Part shown: positions 35,410 to 47,012 of the stretch, one piece after another
How the letters are laid out: the number at the start of each line of letters is the position of its first letter
Position numbering within the stretch: the first letter of the stretch is position 1
Assembly: GCA_963921195.1 (NCBI GenBank)
Contig: OY992540.1
Location: 17,119,136-17,183,135, forward strand
Length of the DNA stretch: 64,000 nt
Direction: 5' to 3'
Source: Pegoplata infirma
Lineage: Eukaryota > Arthropoda > Insecta > Diptera > Anthomyiidae
The notes under the pieces: generated by a model
Databases searched by the model: none
Seen by the model: the letters and a program-made list of their open reading frames with translations, nothing else
Told to the model about the DNA's origin: nothing
Made by a program: the position numbers and the translations under genes

Positions 35410-35784
35410 CAGGGTTGGCAACCGATACCCACCTAGAATAACGGTATTTGGCTATTGTACCGCAACCAATAAAGATATGGACATTTTCAAAAGAGATTAT
35501 GAAAGCTGATGAAATTTCTAGTATTTTAAAAGTGTCACTTCGTGTTTCTACCGGTTCGTTTTAGTTACATAGGCCAATACCGTTATAATACCGTTTCAAA
35601 CGGTTTTATAAAGGTATTGACCCATATTTCGAAAACGAAACGGTAGAAACACGAAGTGACACATTTAAAATACTAGAAATTTTTTCAGCTTTCATAATCG
35701 CTTTTGAAAATGTCCATATCTTTATTGGTTGCGATACAATAGCCAAATACCGTTATTCTAGGTGTGTATCGGTTGCCAACCCTG
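35410..35784. mobile_element. 375-bp palindromic hAT-type MITE
   Basis: The ends CAGGGTTGGCAACCGATAC are inverted almost perfectly. The arms extend most of the length, so the element is nearly one hairpin (centre about 35595). Perfect 8-bp duplications TTTTTGAG flank it at 35402-35409 and 35785-35792. An 8-bp duplication with CAGGG ends is typical of hAT elements. Confidence 0.85.
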
Positions 35785-36031
35785 TTTTTGAGATATTCGA
35801 AAAAGCACTATATGAACCTTTTTGTATTTTTTTTTTTTGCAAGCGCGAATATCTGAAAAACGATTCGTATCAGAAAAATTTTAATGACTCATTTCATACA
35901 ATTTCATTCATTCCAATTTAAATTATGTATAACATTTCGAGTTTCATTGTTTTTTCGAAATGTATGTATTTCGATGGCCAATATACAAAACTTGCTATCT
36001 GCAGTATTTTCCAAAGAGAAATTAATTTTTA

Positions 36032-36383
36032 CCCAATAAGCACTTTTAAAATTCAAGTGCAAATCAAGTATAAATCAAGAGTAAATCAAGTGTAAATCAA
36101 GCCCTTAATTACAGTCTATGCTTGAATTATACTTGAATTACACTTGAATTCAATAGCATTCTCCAGCAAAACGGATACTTGAATTCAAGCGCTGTTTTTA
36201 CACTTGAAAACCAGTGAAAAGGCTGTAAAAACAGGGCTTGAATTCCAGTGTCCGTTTTGCTGGAGTATGCTATTGAATTCAAGTGTAATTCAAGTATAAA
36301 TCAAGCAGGGGCTGGAATTTAGGGCTTGATTTACACTTGTTTTATACTTGATTTGCACTTGAATTTTAAAATTGCTTATTGGG
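36032..36383. mobile_element. 352-bp palindromic TA-flanked MITE
   Basis: The ends CCCAATAAGC are inverted and flanked by TA (36030-36031 and 36384-36385). The arms contain repeated AAATCAAGTGT-type phrases and AATTCAAGTG, so each arm is itself weakly repetitive. The inner part pairs CCAGCAAAACGG with CCGTTTTGCTGG. Non-coding. Confidence 0.8.
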
Positions 36384-36429
36384 TAACTAAAAAATTTTTT
36401 TAAAAACAATTGTTTTTAATTATATTGTA

Positions 36430-37050
36430 CACTCAAAAGAAAAACTCTGTCAAAAAATATGTAAAACGACTTTCAATTTGAATTAGCAATCCTCCAGCGG
36501 ATTGTTCTGCTGAAAAGGATATTTTTACTAAAATCACTGTCATTCAGTTAGAAAATAACAGACATTTTACTGCGTTTTAACTGATTCTGTTTGCTGAATT
36601 TCAAAAAACAATTTTATTTATTTATTTAACAGATTATTTTGAAATTTTACAGAAATAGTTTGCTGTCATTGTTTTTTCAAAAAAATTTTCTTTTTTTTTT
36701 TAAGTGTTAATTTTTTTTCGATTTTTCTACAATTAAAACGATTGAGACTAATAATTGATAAAACAAACAAAAAAATCAGTCAGATTATATTGGTAATTTT
36801 GCAGAGCAATTTTTATACCTTCCACGCTATTGATAGAGGCAAAGTCGAATTTAATTTTTCTACTTGTTTTATTTTTAAGTTTAAATTTAAAAAAAAAAAA
36901 CTTGATTTCTCTGCTGATTTCACCTAGATAATCATGACAGATTTTTAGCAAACCGTGTCTGCTAAAATCAGCAGGTTTACCATATGGCTCAAAATGGGTG
37001 TATTTTCAGCAAATTTTTCTACTGATTGGACAGAGAATATATTTTGAGTG
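36430..37050. mobile_element. TA-flanked MITE with CACTCAAAA ends, containing a mini Helentron-like copy
   Basis: The left end CACTCAAAAGAAAAACTCTG and the right end CAGAGAATATATTTTGAGTG are inverted, with TA on each side (36428-36429, 37051-37052). The interior has CTGCTAAAATCAGCAG phrases. A 56-bp Helentron-like piece sits inside at 36811-36866. Confidence 0.75.
36811..36866 (+). mobile_element. 56-bp minimal Helentron-like copy (both ends joined)
   Basis: It begins TTTTATACCTTCCACGC and, 24 bp later, passes straight to the 3' end AAAGTCGAATTTAATTTTTC and TACTTG. All internal sequence of copies e and i, about 750 bp, is missing. Confidence 0.7.
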
Positions 37051-37644
37051 TAGAACAGTTTTCGAGATATTGTCATTTTAAATCTGTCACAAATTTTCCA
37101 AAAATTCACAAAATAAAAAAAGTTTTTAACCCCTAAAAGGTGCTCGAGACAAATTTTTATTTTAACTTATTCTGATTAATTTTTATTTAAAAATAAAAAT
37201 TGTTTTATTCGACCTTTAAGGTATTATATTTTAAGTAGGTTTATTCTAGCTCGAGGTCATTTTTATTAGGTCATTATGTTTCTGTTTTAATATTTGGTTT
37301 GTTGGTTAGTTTATGATTGTGATCTTACTACGATGGTACAATTTTCGTCTTCTAATTTCCAATGAGAGTAGAGTCGAATATGTATTAATATTTTAGTTTA
37401 ATCATTTACGATTGTCTTTAACGACCCTTTGCTACTTGTAGTATAGGGTTTTTATTTTTGTTAAATAATCTTGACAATGGGATCTGACAAATCCCGAAAT
37501 TCGTGTCGATTAACCCTCCGATGACTGATAAGGTCCCTAGGGACCTTTTTGCTTTTCAGAGATGCAGCATTTTAAGACGGCTTGATCAAATAGGACAAAA
37601 CTCAGTGACATTTATGTGTGTAATGTTATAAAGCAGCTTACAAG

Positions 37645-38200
37645 AGAAGTATCTCAACCTTTATGAACCGATTTGCATGAAACGTAAAATAATTATAAAA
37701 GAGACAATTCTAAGGTTGGGGTGTCTCGGCTTATCGGCCATAACGGGGATTTAGGGGTTCAAAACATGGGTCAAAAAATGGCAAAAAAAAAATTGTTTTG
37801 GGTTTTTAGCCATTTTTTTTAAGAAACTATATGATGTTTACATACGAAAAGAAAGGTTTTTTTAATCCAACGGTGGCATAACCTTGTAAAAGTTTGGCTT
37901 CGTTAAATACTTTTTTCATGAAAACATGTAAATTTTGGGGGGTATTTATATGATGACATATACCTACGATGTCTATATGAATACTAAATAATCTTTATTA
38001 AATTTAAGTCGACACGTTAGTTCGGGAGTTATCGAAAATTTCCCGAAGGTCTACATTGATTCATAAGGGGACAACGAAATTTTGAAACACTGATATAGCC
38101 GATTAGCCGAGACACCCCAACCTTAAAATAGTCTCTTTAATATATATTTTAAGTTTCAGGCAAATCGGTTCATAAGGGTTGAGATACTTCCCTTGTTAGT
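37645..38200. mobile_element. Palindromic MITE (copy 2), inverted relative to 11970-12555
   Basis: The ends ACAAGAGAAGTATCTCAACC and GAGATACTTCCCTTGT are inverted repeats. The interior order (GGGTTCAAAACATGGGTC first) is the reverse of copy 1. Confidence 0.65.
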
Positions 38201-38480
38201 AAATTTCAACATGATTCCTGCACTTGTTTTATCATAATCGCCGTGTTTTATCATAAATGACGTTTTATCTCTTTGTGTAAAAAGAGAGTGTACTAAGGAA
38301 GATAAAATAATTCAAAAATGAGTCATAAGAGTCACTCTTGTGTCAGCGTGAGTAAAACGGGAGCATGTTTTTACTAATGTCACAGTACGTCCAACGCATT
38401 TTGTTTCATAAAACGGCAAAAAATGGTATGTTTATCTACCACTACTTTCCAACTTTTGTTGGAAAGTTTCTTTAACCGTA

Positions 38481-38965
38481 CACACAAAAAATTATTGGCT
38501 AAAAATTTTCAATTAAATCAACAAAAATCAAATGAGTCAATCAATAAGTTGATTGAAATTTTTCTTATTTTCTCTAACTGTCGAATTACAAATTTCCAAC
38601 ATACTAGAATTTTGTTTCGCTTTAATTTATTTGAATAGATTAATTCAAAAATATACAAAATAATCTGGTTTTACTTTTTTTATTGTTGGCAACATATTGG
38701 AAAGCAAAAAAGATGAATTTTTTGATAATTTTTTCATAAGCTTACAATTCATTTGTTAAATCAATCATTATTTTGATTGACTATAAAAAAAGATTATAAA
38801 ATTTTTGATTAAAATCGAAAAAATGTTTGATTGAAAAAATTTTCAATCAATCACCTACAATTTGATGATTGGTATAAATTTTTTTTTAATTGGAGGAATT
38901 TCAATCAAAAAATTGATTGAATCCGCGTTTTTGTTGATTGAAATTCGTTTTAAATTTTTTCTGTG
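38481..38965 (+). mobile_element. TA-type MITE (copy 2), uninterrupted reference copy
   Basis: It starts CACACAAAAAATTATTGGC and ends TTTTTTCTGTG, flanked by TA. It aligns along its length with copy 1 apart from the Penelope insertion. The centre contains the empty site AAAAATATACAAAATAATC. Confidence 0.75.
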
Positions 38966-39436
38966 TATTAGAGATATTTAAACACTTGGTTGCAAAAAAA
39001 TTGTCAATACAAGCTTTATTGGATTACTAGGTCCCTGGGGACCTTATACGTCATCGAATGTTTAAAAAATTATCAGTCATCGGAGGGTTACGTCTTGCAA
39101 AAAATGTCTAACATAAATAAAACAGAAAAATAATTTTCTTGAAAATTATTCTATGAGAATATCATAGTTTTAATTAGTACAGAAAATAATGACCTCGAGC
39201 TAGAATAAACCTACTGAAAATATAATATTTTAACTTATTTTAAGCCAAAGTTTTGAATTTTCAAAAAATTTATTATTTTGACTGAGGAGCCAACATCTTT
39301 ATCCTCCTCTCGTTGACATGATTCGTTTTATTTAGTCTGTTTTGTGAATTTTAATGATTTAGAGTTTTAGTAGGATCGACCGACACTAGCACTAGCCTTT
39401 TTCAGTGACCTTAAGAAATGATCATATAAAATGATC

Positions 39437-39921
39437 GGTTATAAGGGTTCAAGTTGAAAAAACGCAGAAGAAAAATTGAATTTCTAAAAATTATAGACAT
39501 TTCTGTTATTTCCTATACCGGTTTCAAACACCCCAGTTAGTGTCATCATCAGTAGGATTTTAAATGTCGGTTTGTCTTGTTAATGAAAACTGTTTTTTTT
39601 ATATGTGAATATTTATAGTTTCTACAGAATAAATTTTGACAGTTTCCAACACTACAATACTATTTCTAGCAATCTCAACCTCACTTCATACTTTCTTTCA
39701 ACTTTTTTGTCTCTTACATTATTTCGCAAGGGTTACCAACATGATCTGAAATTGCAGACACAAATGAAGGAATTTGCATTTTCTGTTTCGAGACGTGCCT
39801 AATGGCGACATATTTGGTCAGTAATTTTATTTGATTTTGTCTGTAAGTACAGATCGAGCACGGGCTCTAATTATATTTGTTATAAGGGTTCAAGTTGAAA
39901 AAACGCAGAAGAAAAATTGAA
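39437..39921 (+). repeat. 45-bp direct repeat flanking 390 bp
   Basis: The same 45 bases, beginning GTTATAAGGGTTCAAGTTG, occur at about 39437-39481 and 39877-39921. A shorter match is near 20345. The enclosed 390 bp have no recognised feature. This could be a tandem duplication or an insertion with duplicated flank. Confidence 0.7.
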
Positions 39922-40024
39922 TTGAATTGATCGGATTTAGCTGAAATTAAGTTTAAATGAAAGTTCGTCTCAAGCTCACAAACATTTTTTAAAAAATTAT
40001 TTGAACGTGGGAAACCCGATTTTT

Positions 40025-40798
40025 TTATACCCTCCACTCTAGTGATAGAGGGTATATATAAGTTTGTCATTCCGTTTGTAACACCTCGAAATATTGGTCT
40101 AGGACCCCATAAAGTATATATATTCATGATTCTCGATCGATTTTAAAACGATCTAGCGATGTCCGTCCGTCCGTCTGTCTGTTGAAAACACGCTAACTTT
40201 TGAAAGACTTTACGGAGGCTCTTGAAGTTTGGCATATGTGTTGGGCATTTACGTGGTCAGGTTGGTATTGCAATCCAGCGAAATCGGTCAAGTGGTTCAA
40301 AAGTTATAAGCAAATGACTGAATTTCGGCAAGGGTTTTTTACGAGATAAAAAACAAGATAACTTTCAAAAAGCAATTCTGAGGATGCTGAAGCCTGAATT
40401 TCAGCCAAATCGGTCCAGTGGTTCAAAAGTTATTAGCAAATCCGTGAATTTCAGATTAGCTCACCTTAAATTCACGTGTTGAAAACCCGTTAAACATGTT
40501 TTAAAAACATTGGTAAGTCACAAAAATATTTTACTTGTTTTATTGTCACTCAAAAATATTTTTGCATTTAAAAAAAAATACACTGGAAAAAAATTTTACA
40601 CTCAAAAAAAATTTAGTCAATTATTTTTTTTTTTTTTTTTCAAAAATTAGTTTAAAAAAAAGTGTTTTTTCACAAAATAAAATATTTATAATCAAAAATT
40701 TAATTTTTTTCACGTTTAAAAAATTTACTATCACTTAAAAAGGGCATTGTGGAGGGTATTCATAGATTCGGCCAAGTCGAATTTAACTTTTCTACTTG
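40025..40798 (+). mobile_element. Helentron-like element i
   Basis: It starts TTATACCCTCCACTCTAGTG, with a GTCCGTCCGTCTGTCTG tract near 40161. The 3' hairpin region is ATTCGGCCAAGTCGAAT, followed by TTTCTACTTG. It is complete and close to copy e. Confidence 0.85.
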
Positions 40799-40799
40799 T

Positions 40800-41100
40800 T
40801 TTTAAATTCTTTTAGCGATATCTCGAAAACCGTTTGACTGATTTTAATTTTTTTTTTAATATTCGTGTTAAGAGCTTTAAAATAAATTAATATGATGCAT
40901 CGCAAGACACATATTTTTTTTTTTTAATTTCCGAAATCCAAAACTTTGATCTACGGGCGCCACGGTTTTATTTACTCCGATTGGCCTCAAATTTGTAACA
41001 CATAAGTTTTAGACCTAAGTAGTAGGAAAAAAAATTTTCCGGAAACTTTGGAAAATCAAAAGTAAAAAAAATGCCTCTAGTGTATGGTAATATGAGCCAT
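40800..41100 (+). repeat. Dispersed repeat shared with 45890-46150
   Basis: GCGATATCTCGAAAACCG, GGGCGCCACGG and ACATAAGTTTTAGACC phrases recur in the same order at 45895-46090 and partly at 45040-45270. Non-coding. Confidence 0.6.
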
Positions 41101-42594
41101 TTTTATTTTTACAGTTTTTTTGGGTTATTTTCCCTGTTAATTAAAAAAACAACGACCACGTTTATATGGTGCAAAATTTACTGTTAAAAGTGATCAAAAT
41201 CGAAGCAGTTTTTAAAAGACTTTAGCAACAATCAAGCGACAAGTATAGACTCAATTAGAGAACCAAGTCACCAGAAGATTTATTATTTTTTTTTTAAACA
41301 AAGTGTTGCAGTTGTGTCCCAACGACTTATTGTAATTCATCTGCTGCATTTTATTAAATAAACTAAAGTCGCTAACTTTTCCATGACAACAAATATTTGA
41401 AATAGACCTCCTATCAAGCAACAAGAGGTCATTAAACTTTAGCTCTTAACCCTTGTGTGTTTAAATATTATTTCATATATCATTTTTTATTTAAATTCAC
41501 TATAGTATTTAATATAAATATTTATCTATATCAAATTGCTTTATCAAGATACTCTAAATGACTCCTTTTTTTATCACGATTATTATTATAATTATTTAAA
41601 ATTTAATAAACACATTTTATGAATACTAATGATGATAAGACAGGCACCCTTATTTAAAAGCAGAAACAATAGGGGTGTTTTTTGTAATACAAATTTATTA
41701 TTATAAAGAAATGTTGTTCGATTAACAAACCCTCCAAAAAAAGAATTAAATTAGGCTTAACGAATCCATTGTACGCCTATTAATACACGCATTTTCATTT
41801 CAATTCTTCAAATAAAACAATTGTGGAGAAACATTTATAAATGTGACAAATTGCTTTTTATTTTCCCGTTTTAGTTTTTTTTTTTGGTTGAACTGATTGA
41901 GTGGTTTAACGAAAAATTTATTTTTGGGTTTGAAAAGTGGTGATAAGTGATCTATTTTTAAATACATTGACATTTCTAAGTGAAATAATGCATTTGTGTG
42001 TAAGTATGTGACTGCGGGTATTGAAAAAGGATCAATGTGTATTTAGGTGTTTGGAATTTTTTTTTTGATAAATATTGACAGTTTAAGCATGTGCGTGATT
42101 TTCAACCAGATTTTGTTTCAGAAAATTCTTTGAATTTAAATATATATTTTTTTTTAATTGTTTTTGATTTTTTTTATTGTTTTACAAGAGTTTGGGTTGG
42201 TTTCATTTTATTTTTTTTTTTTGGCAAAAAATTCTTTTATTAATTTAATTTTAAAATGCAATTAAAATTTTACTAATTGCAACTGTCATTTAATTTTACA
42301 TGATTTTGCTGCTGCATGTTGCTTTACATGTTTTTATTTGTCTAAATTTGTATTGTTGCATGCAATTTTTGTTTATAATTTATACTTGGTTTATTTTCAG
42401 CAATGCCATTTTTGGTATTTTTTATGTTTTCAGACAATTGAATCAATGTGTTGAAAGATAAATATATAGAACGTATCGCTCATTTACTTGTTTTACATAT
42501 TTTCATAACTTTAAATATTTTATTTTGCAGAAAACTCGTTTAAAGTTTACAATTGAAACTGATTTTCCATTGAAAATGGCCGGTACACAAAAAA
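41100..42594. other. AT-rich unassigned DNA, possibly partly single-copy
   Basis: No repeat match noticed and no open frame of note. The sequence is less patterned than its neighbours. Confidence 0.3.
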
Positions 42595-44330
42595 TGTATT
42601 TTTTTAAATTTTTTGAAAAAATTTTATTGTAATTTTCCAATCTTAAAAATTTTTTTACTGCTTCAATGATGCGCCGTTAAGGGATCAATAGCAAGACCGA
42701 CCCCCAGTAATTTTGACGCCTAAAAATTTTTTAAGAACAAATTAATACTCTATCTTCAATTTCTAAGGGGGCTCCCATACAAAATGACAACCGCTCTAAC
42801 TGCTCTAAGAGTTCCTCTACACTCAAAAAAAAAACTGTAATGTTAGCAAAAAAAAGCTTGTAAACCTACAAGAAAATTTGCTAATTTTGAACCCACAATT
42901 TTTTTTGGTAAAGTTAGCAAAAATGTTTTGCCAAAAATTAGTTAACTGAAATTTTTTTTATTTCAACTTAGTTCATACACATTTAAGGACCCTATTGGGT
43001 TCGGACCCGATAGGTTCCGACCCCGATGGGCCTAGGCCTAGTTGGGTTCCTTAAAAATCGTCATAGTTTTTGATCCAAAATTTGTGTCCATTTCGCTCTA
43101 CCTTGCTTAGTTTTTGAGATACGTGATTTTAGGGGACCGCTGGGGTTTTGAGAATTACAAAACTCGATAACTTCAAAAATATTACTCGGAGAGCTTTTGA
43201 TTATTTTGCGGCCTTGTTCTACGTGTTGAGAGCTACAAAAATGCTTTTGGACTTTTGGTTGTGTCGGCAATATTTACCCAGATATGAGCATTTTAAAATT
43301 TTCGGGAATGCTAACTTTTTTGGATCCAAAATTAGGACCCATTAGGGTCCACACATGTGAAGAGGACCGGCAACACTATGGAGAGCCCGAGAACCAAAAA
43401 CTCAATTTTAAATTTAGCAAAAAAAAATTAGTTCAAATTTTGTTTAAAATTGCTAATGCGCTAAATGAAGTTTACAAGATATTTTTGCTGATATGCTAAT
43501 CTCAACTAAAAATTTGCTAAAAGTTAGCTAACCAGCATTAGCAAAAAAAAATTAGTAAATCTACTAATGTATTATTTTGAGTGAGAGCAGTCAATATTTT
43601 TTTAGTCAAAACATTTTCTCTGAAGACACCTTCCTTCTATCTTTTACTCTTAAGGCGGTACCCATACAATTTTTCCAACATTTTTTCAAAACATACCCAT
43701 GCCCTATCCCCACTCCCTAAGAGGACACCCATACAAGTTACAGTTGGAGAAAATTTTATTTAAATGTAATTTTGAATGGTAGCCCACTGAGGAAGTGGAG
43801 TAGGGCGTATGTTTTAAAAATATGTTTTAGGGTAAAAATAAATGTGTGTCGGTCTCACTTATGACACTTCTAGGACGCATCATTAGAACGGTAGAAGCTG
43901 ATTAAATAAAACAAATTGATAAAAAATTAAAAAAAAAATTGTATGGGGACCGCCTTAAGAGTAAAGATAGAGGAAAGGGTTAAAGATAAAGATAGAGGGA
44001 AGTGTTAAGAGTGAAAGATATGGGGAAGGTGCGTTCAGAAAAAATGTTTGGACTAAAAAAATATTGTAGGTTATTCATACATTTGACTGACCTAGGGGCA
44101 CTCTTAGGGCAGTTAGAGCGGTTGGAGCAAATTTTTAAAAATGTCATTTTGTATGGCAGCCCCTTTCGAAATTGGAGATAGAGTGTTAGTTTGTTCTGAA
44201 AAAATGTTAAGCCGTAAAAATTAATGGGGGTAGATCTTGTCATTGATTTTTAAGATTTTAAAATTACTAAAAAAAATTTCCAAAAATTTAAAAAAATAGT
44301 CGTTATCCCACGATCCTACTGGGCAAAAAA
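42595..44330. repeat. Large palindromic composite with nested 42819-43585 insertion
   Basis: The arms 42600-42830 plus 43585-43755 pair with 43760-44330 in reverse. Shared phrases include AAGGGGGCTCCCATACAAAA, TTAAGGCGGTACCC and GTTAGAGCGGTTGG. A 767-bp element with CACTCAAAA/TTTTGAGTG ends (42819-43585) splits the left arm. Parts recur at 16005-16380. No protein. Confidence 0.6.
42819..43585. mobile_element. MITE-like element with CACTCAAAA ends
   Basis: The left end CTACACTCAAAAAAAAAACTG and the right end TATTTTGAGTGAG are short inverted repeats like those of the MITE at 36430. The interior shares the GGGTTCGGACCC block with 14455-14700 and repeats GTTAGCAAAAA phrases. Confidence 0.55.
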
Positions 44331-44479
44331 ATTGTAGAATCGATAGAGGTTTTCCACCAAAAAATTTCAAAAAAATCAAAGAGCACACCCATTTTCAAAA
44401 ATGAGATTTAAATTTTAAAACTTAAAATTCGCTTACTAGAATACTTTTAAAAACTTTTTTTAGGATTTTGGATTTAAAA

Positions 44480-44740
44480 GAAGATAAAAAAAAAAATTGG
44501 AAAAAAATTGGAAAAAAATTTTGGAATTTGGACCATTGTTGAAGAAGTTATGAGTAAAAGAAGTTTGGGTAAGTTAAAAAACTATCAATTCTTAATAATT
44601 CGATATCTTGTGGACGGGTCATCAAAAAAATCTGAAAATTTACCACGCAGGGGTTCTCGAAGGGTACTAAAAACAGTAAGCCAATTTAGAAAATAAAAAA
44701 AAAAAAATGTTCAAAGTGACCGATTTGAGATGGAATGCCC
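44480..44740 (-). repeat. Inverted copy of the repeat at 14770-15030
   Basis: It reads as the reverse complement of the 14770-15030 segment, including the ATTATTGAAGAAGTTATGAG and GTTCAAAGTG phrases. The small frames on each are shadows. Confidence 0.6.
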
Positions 44741-44929
44741 CATTAGAGTGGCATTTTTACTTCAAGTTTTGATTTTCCCAAGTGTCCGGGCAAATTTCTA
44801 TTCCAGTGGACCTAAAAAATATGTGGTACAAATTTGGAGACAATCGGCGAACAAAGATTTGGATTTTTAAAGTTTTTAAAAAAATATTAATTGCAATGAA
44901 AAAGAGTTTATTCTGATTCGAGGCCTTTT

Positions 44930-46150
44930 CATGTTCCCCATTATGAATTAACATACCAAGTACTTATGATAACTCTACTTTCTTTATTGGGATATTCTCC
45001 CATTAAATACTCATAGAGTTTCTTGCTTTCAAAAATTATAAAAAATTATTAATTTTGATGCGCGAATATCGAAAAAAAATAAAATCGGTCGAACGGTTTT
45101 CGAGATATCGCTATTTGAAATTAGCAAAAATGACGGTTTCAACATCTCAAAATTTCATTTCCTTAACCCATTCATAGAGCTTGAGTAATCTTTCATTTAA
45201 ACCCAAATTAAACCAAAATCCTATTATTTTAACTCGTGGCGACCTCTGATCAAAGCTTTGCTTTTTTACAAAATTTTCACCAAAAACTCTAAATTTTGAT
45301 CATAGAGCGCCATGGGTTAAAATGACTCAAATCAACTTTAAATGAAAAATCGTTTCTAGCTCTATAAAACGGAAATTTTGGACTAATTTCAAATGCCGAT
45401 AACTCAAAACCGCTAAACCGATTTCTAAAATTTTGATATTCATCATGCCAAAATTAAAAAAATATTGTTTTGCAAGATATTCCTTTTTTTTGTATTTCAA
45501 AAATCCAAAATTTTGATGAAAATTGTCCAAAAAAGTAAAACTTTGATCGAAGGGCGCCACGGGTTAAAATGATAGAATTTGAGTCAAATAAAGTTTAAAT
45601 ACAAAATTGTGTCAATCTCTATGAAAAGGTCAAGGGTAAGAAATTTTGAAATTTTTTATAAAAAAATTCTACTTAGAGCGTACACTCTTATTAAAATGAT
45701 TTTAGTTTCCTACTATAAATTGGGTAAATTTACACAAAATGTGTAGTTTTACCAAAAAATTATTGGAAATTTACACATTTATAGTAGTATATTATTTGAA
45801 TTTGTTGAAATTTAGCCAATTTATAGTAGGAAACTGGATTCATTTGTTTAGAGTGTAGGAAAAAACCTCCATATTTTGCAAATTTCTAATAGCGATATCT
45901 CAAAAACCGTTCGGCCGATTTTAAAATTTAATATTCGCGTTCAGCGCATCAAAATTAATAAGTATGATGTGTCGCAAGTAATATATATATTTTTTTTAAT
46001 TTCCAAAACTCCAAAATTTTTATAGCCGGGCGCCACGGGTTAGTTAAATCGGATTGACTTCAAATTTTTACCACGTAAGTTTTAGGCCTTGGAGAAGAAA
46101 AATTTGCCTGGACGTTCAAAATCGGAAGAAAAACTTGTTTACCATACAAA
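44930..46150 (+). repeat. Dispersed repeats with GATATCGC and GGGCGCCACGG phrases
   Basis: Three degenerate copies of a 'gcgatatct...aaaaccgtt...cgccacgggtta' unit lie near 45040, 45370 and 45890. They are related to 40800-41100. A MITE is nested at 45683-45855. Confidence 0.5.
45683..45855. mobile_element. 173-bp palindromic TA-flanked MITE
   Basis: CACTCTTATTAAAATGATTT at the left pairs with the right end TTTAGAGTG. The arms share TTTCCTACTATAAATTGG. TA lies on both sides (45681-45682, 45856-45857). Non-coding. Confidence 0.8.
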
Positions 46151-46567
46151 AAAAGGCCAGTCTAATTCCCCACATATTCTTTTTCACTAGTGTTAAAAAA
46201 AACATTTGTAAAAAAATTTTTGGGGTAAAAAAAATAGTACAATGAATTAATTTAGAGAAAAGAAAATAAAAATTGTTGCGGTATAAAAATATACAAGCAT
46301 ATTCGATTCTTTCGGTTTCGAATTCAGTTTACATATTACAACCAGTAGCTGAGTTTAAGCACTTTGTATTTTAGGCTACACAGAAAAAAAAAAGTTGTCA
46401 ATTCAATTAATTTCATTGTTAATACAATTAAACATTTAATTGAAACTGAGCCTACATTGGATATTGTCAATACAACAATGACTTTTGTAAGTTTTTTAAA
46501 AAAATAAATCTAAAAATAGAAATAAACTAAAAAAAAATAAATATAAAAAAAATCATCCACCTACAAC

Positions 46568-46628
46568 TGGCATCGAACCCGCAACGTTAATGCTACGCGT
46601 CTAGTACACTTCCACCGTGCTATCCTCG
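46568..46628 (-). repeat. tRNA-like module 1
   Basis: On the minus strand it reads GAGGATAGCACGGTGG (A-box-like), a variable middle, and then GCGGGTTCGATGCCA. The latter contains a perfect B box, GGTTCGATGCC. It looks like the 5' and T-arm parts of a tRNA. I could not fold a proper anticodon stem, so it is not called a tRNA gene. Confidence 0.6.
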
Positions 46629-46732
46629 TATATATTTATAATTGACTAAACAGCTAAAAAAAGAATGATAAAAAAATCTAAAGTAAAAAAAAAAAAAAAA
46701 TTTTTCTAAAAATAAAATTATCCGCCGGCACC

Positions 46733-46794
46733 TGGCATCGAACCCGCAACTTTCGTGCAACAAGTCTAGCACACTACCACCGTGCTATTCCTCA
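46733..46794 (-). repeat. tRNA-like module 2
   Basis: The minus strand has GGAATAGCACGGTGG and GCGGGTTCGATGCCAGG, again with a perfect B box. The spacing from module 1 is about 165 bp. Confidence 0.6.
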
Positions 46795-46953
46795 TATATA
46801 TTTATAGTTGCCTAAATGTGTACATAAAGTAAAATAATAAAAAATGTGGCATTATATTTAAAAATAAATAATAATGTGGCTTCAAACATGTTTAAAAAAT
46901 TTAAAATAGAATAACAAAAAAATAATCCAAATTAAAAAAAAGTTCCGCCAACT

Positions 46954-47012
46954 AGCAGCGAACCCGCAACCTTCATGATTCGAGTCTGGCACACTACCAA
47001 TGTGCTATCGTC
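46954..47012 (-). repeat. tRNA-like module 3 (degenerate)
   Basis: The minus strand has GACGATAGCACATTGG and GCGGGTTCGCTGCTAG. The B box has lost its consensus. The spacing from module 2 is about 220 bp. Confidence 0.5.

Larger units (their letters stand above)
37514..39087. mobile_element. piggyBac-like non-autonomous element containing two nested MITEs
   Basis: Inverted ends CCCTCCGATGACTGATAA match over 18 bp. The left flank is TTAA and the right flank TTAC, which fits a TTAA duplication with one mutation. Near both ends lies a palindrome, GGTCCCTAGGGACC at 37532-37545 and GGTCCCTGGGGACC at 39030-39043. Inside are the palindromic MITE 37645-38200 and the TA MITE 38481-38965. No transposase. 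Confidence 0.6.

Noticed and set aside
46568..47012. Functional tRNA genes
   Set aside because: A- and B-box-like motifs are present, but I could not form a proper anticodon stem-loop and acceptor pairing, and the units are repeated within a MITE.
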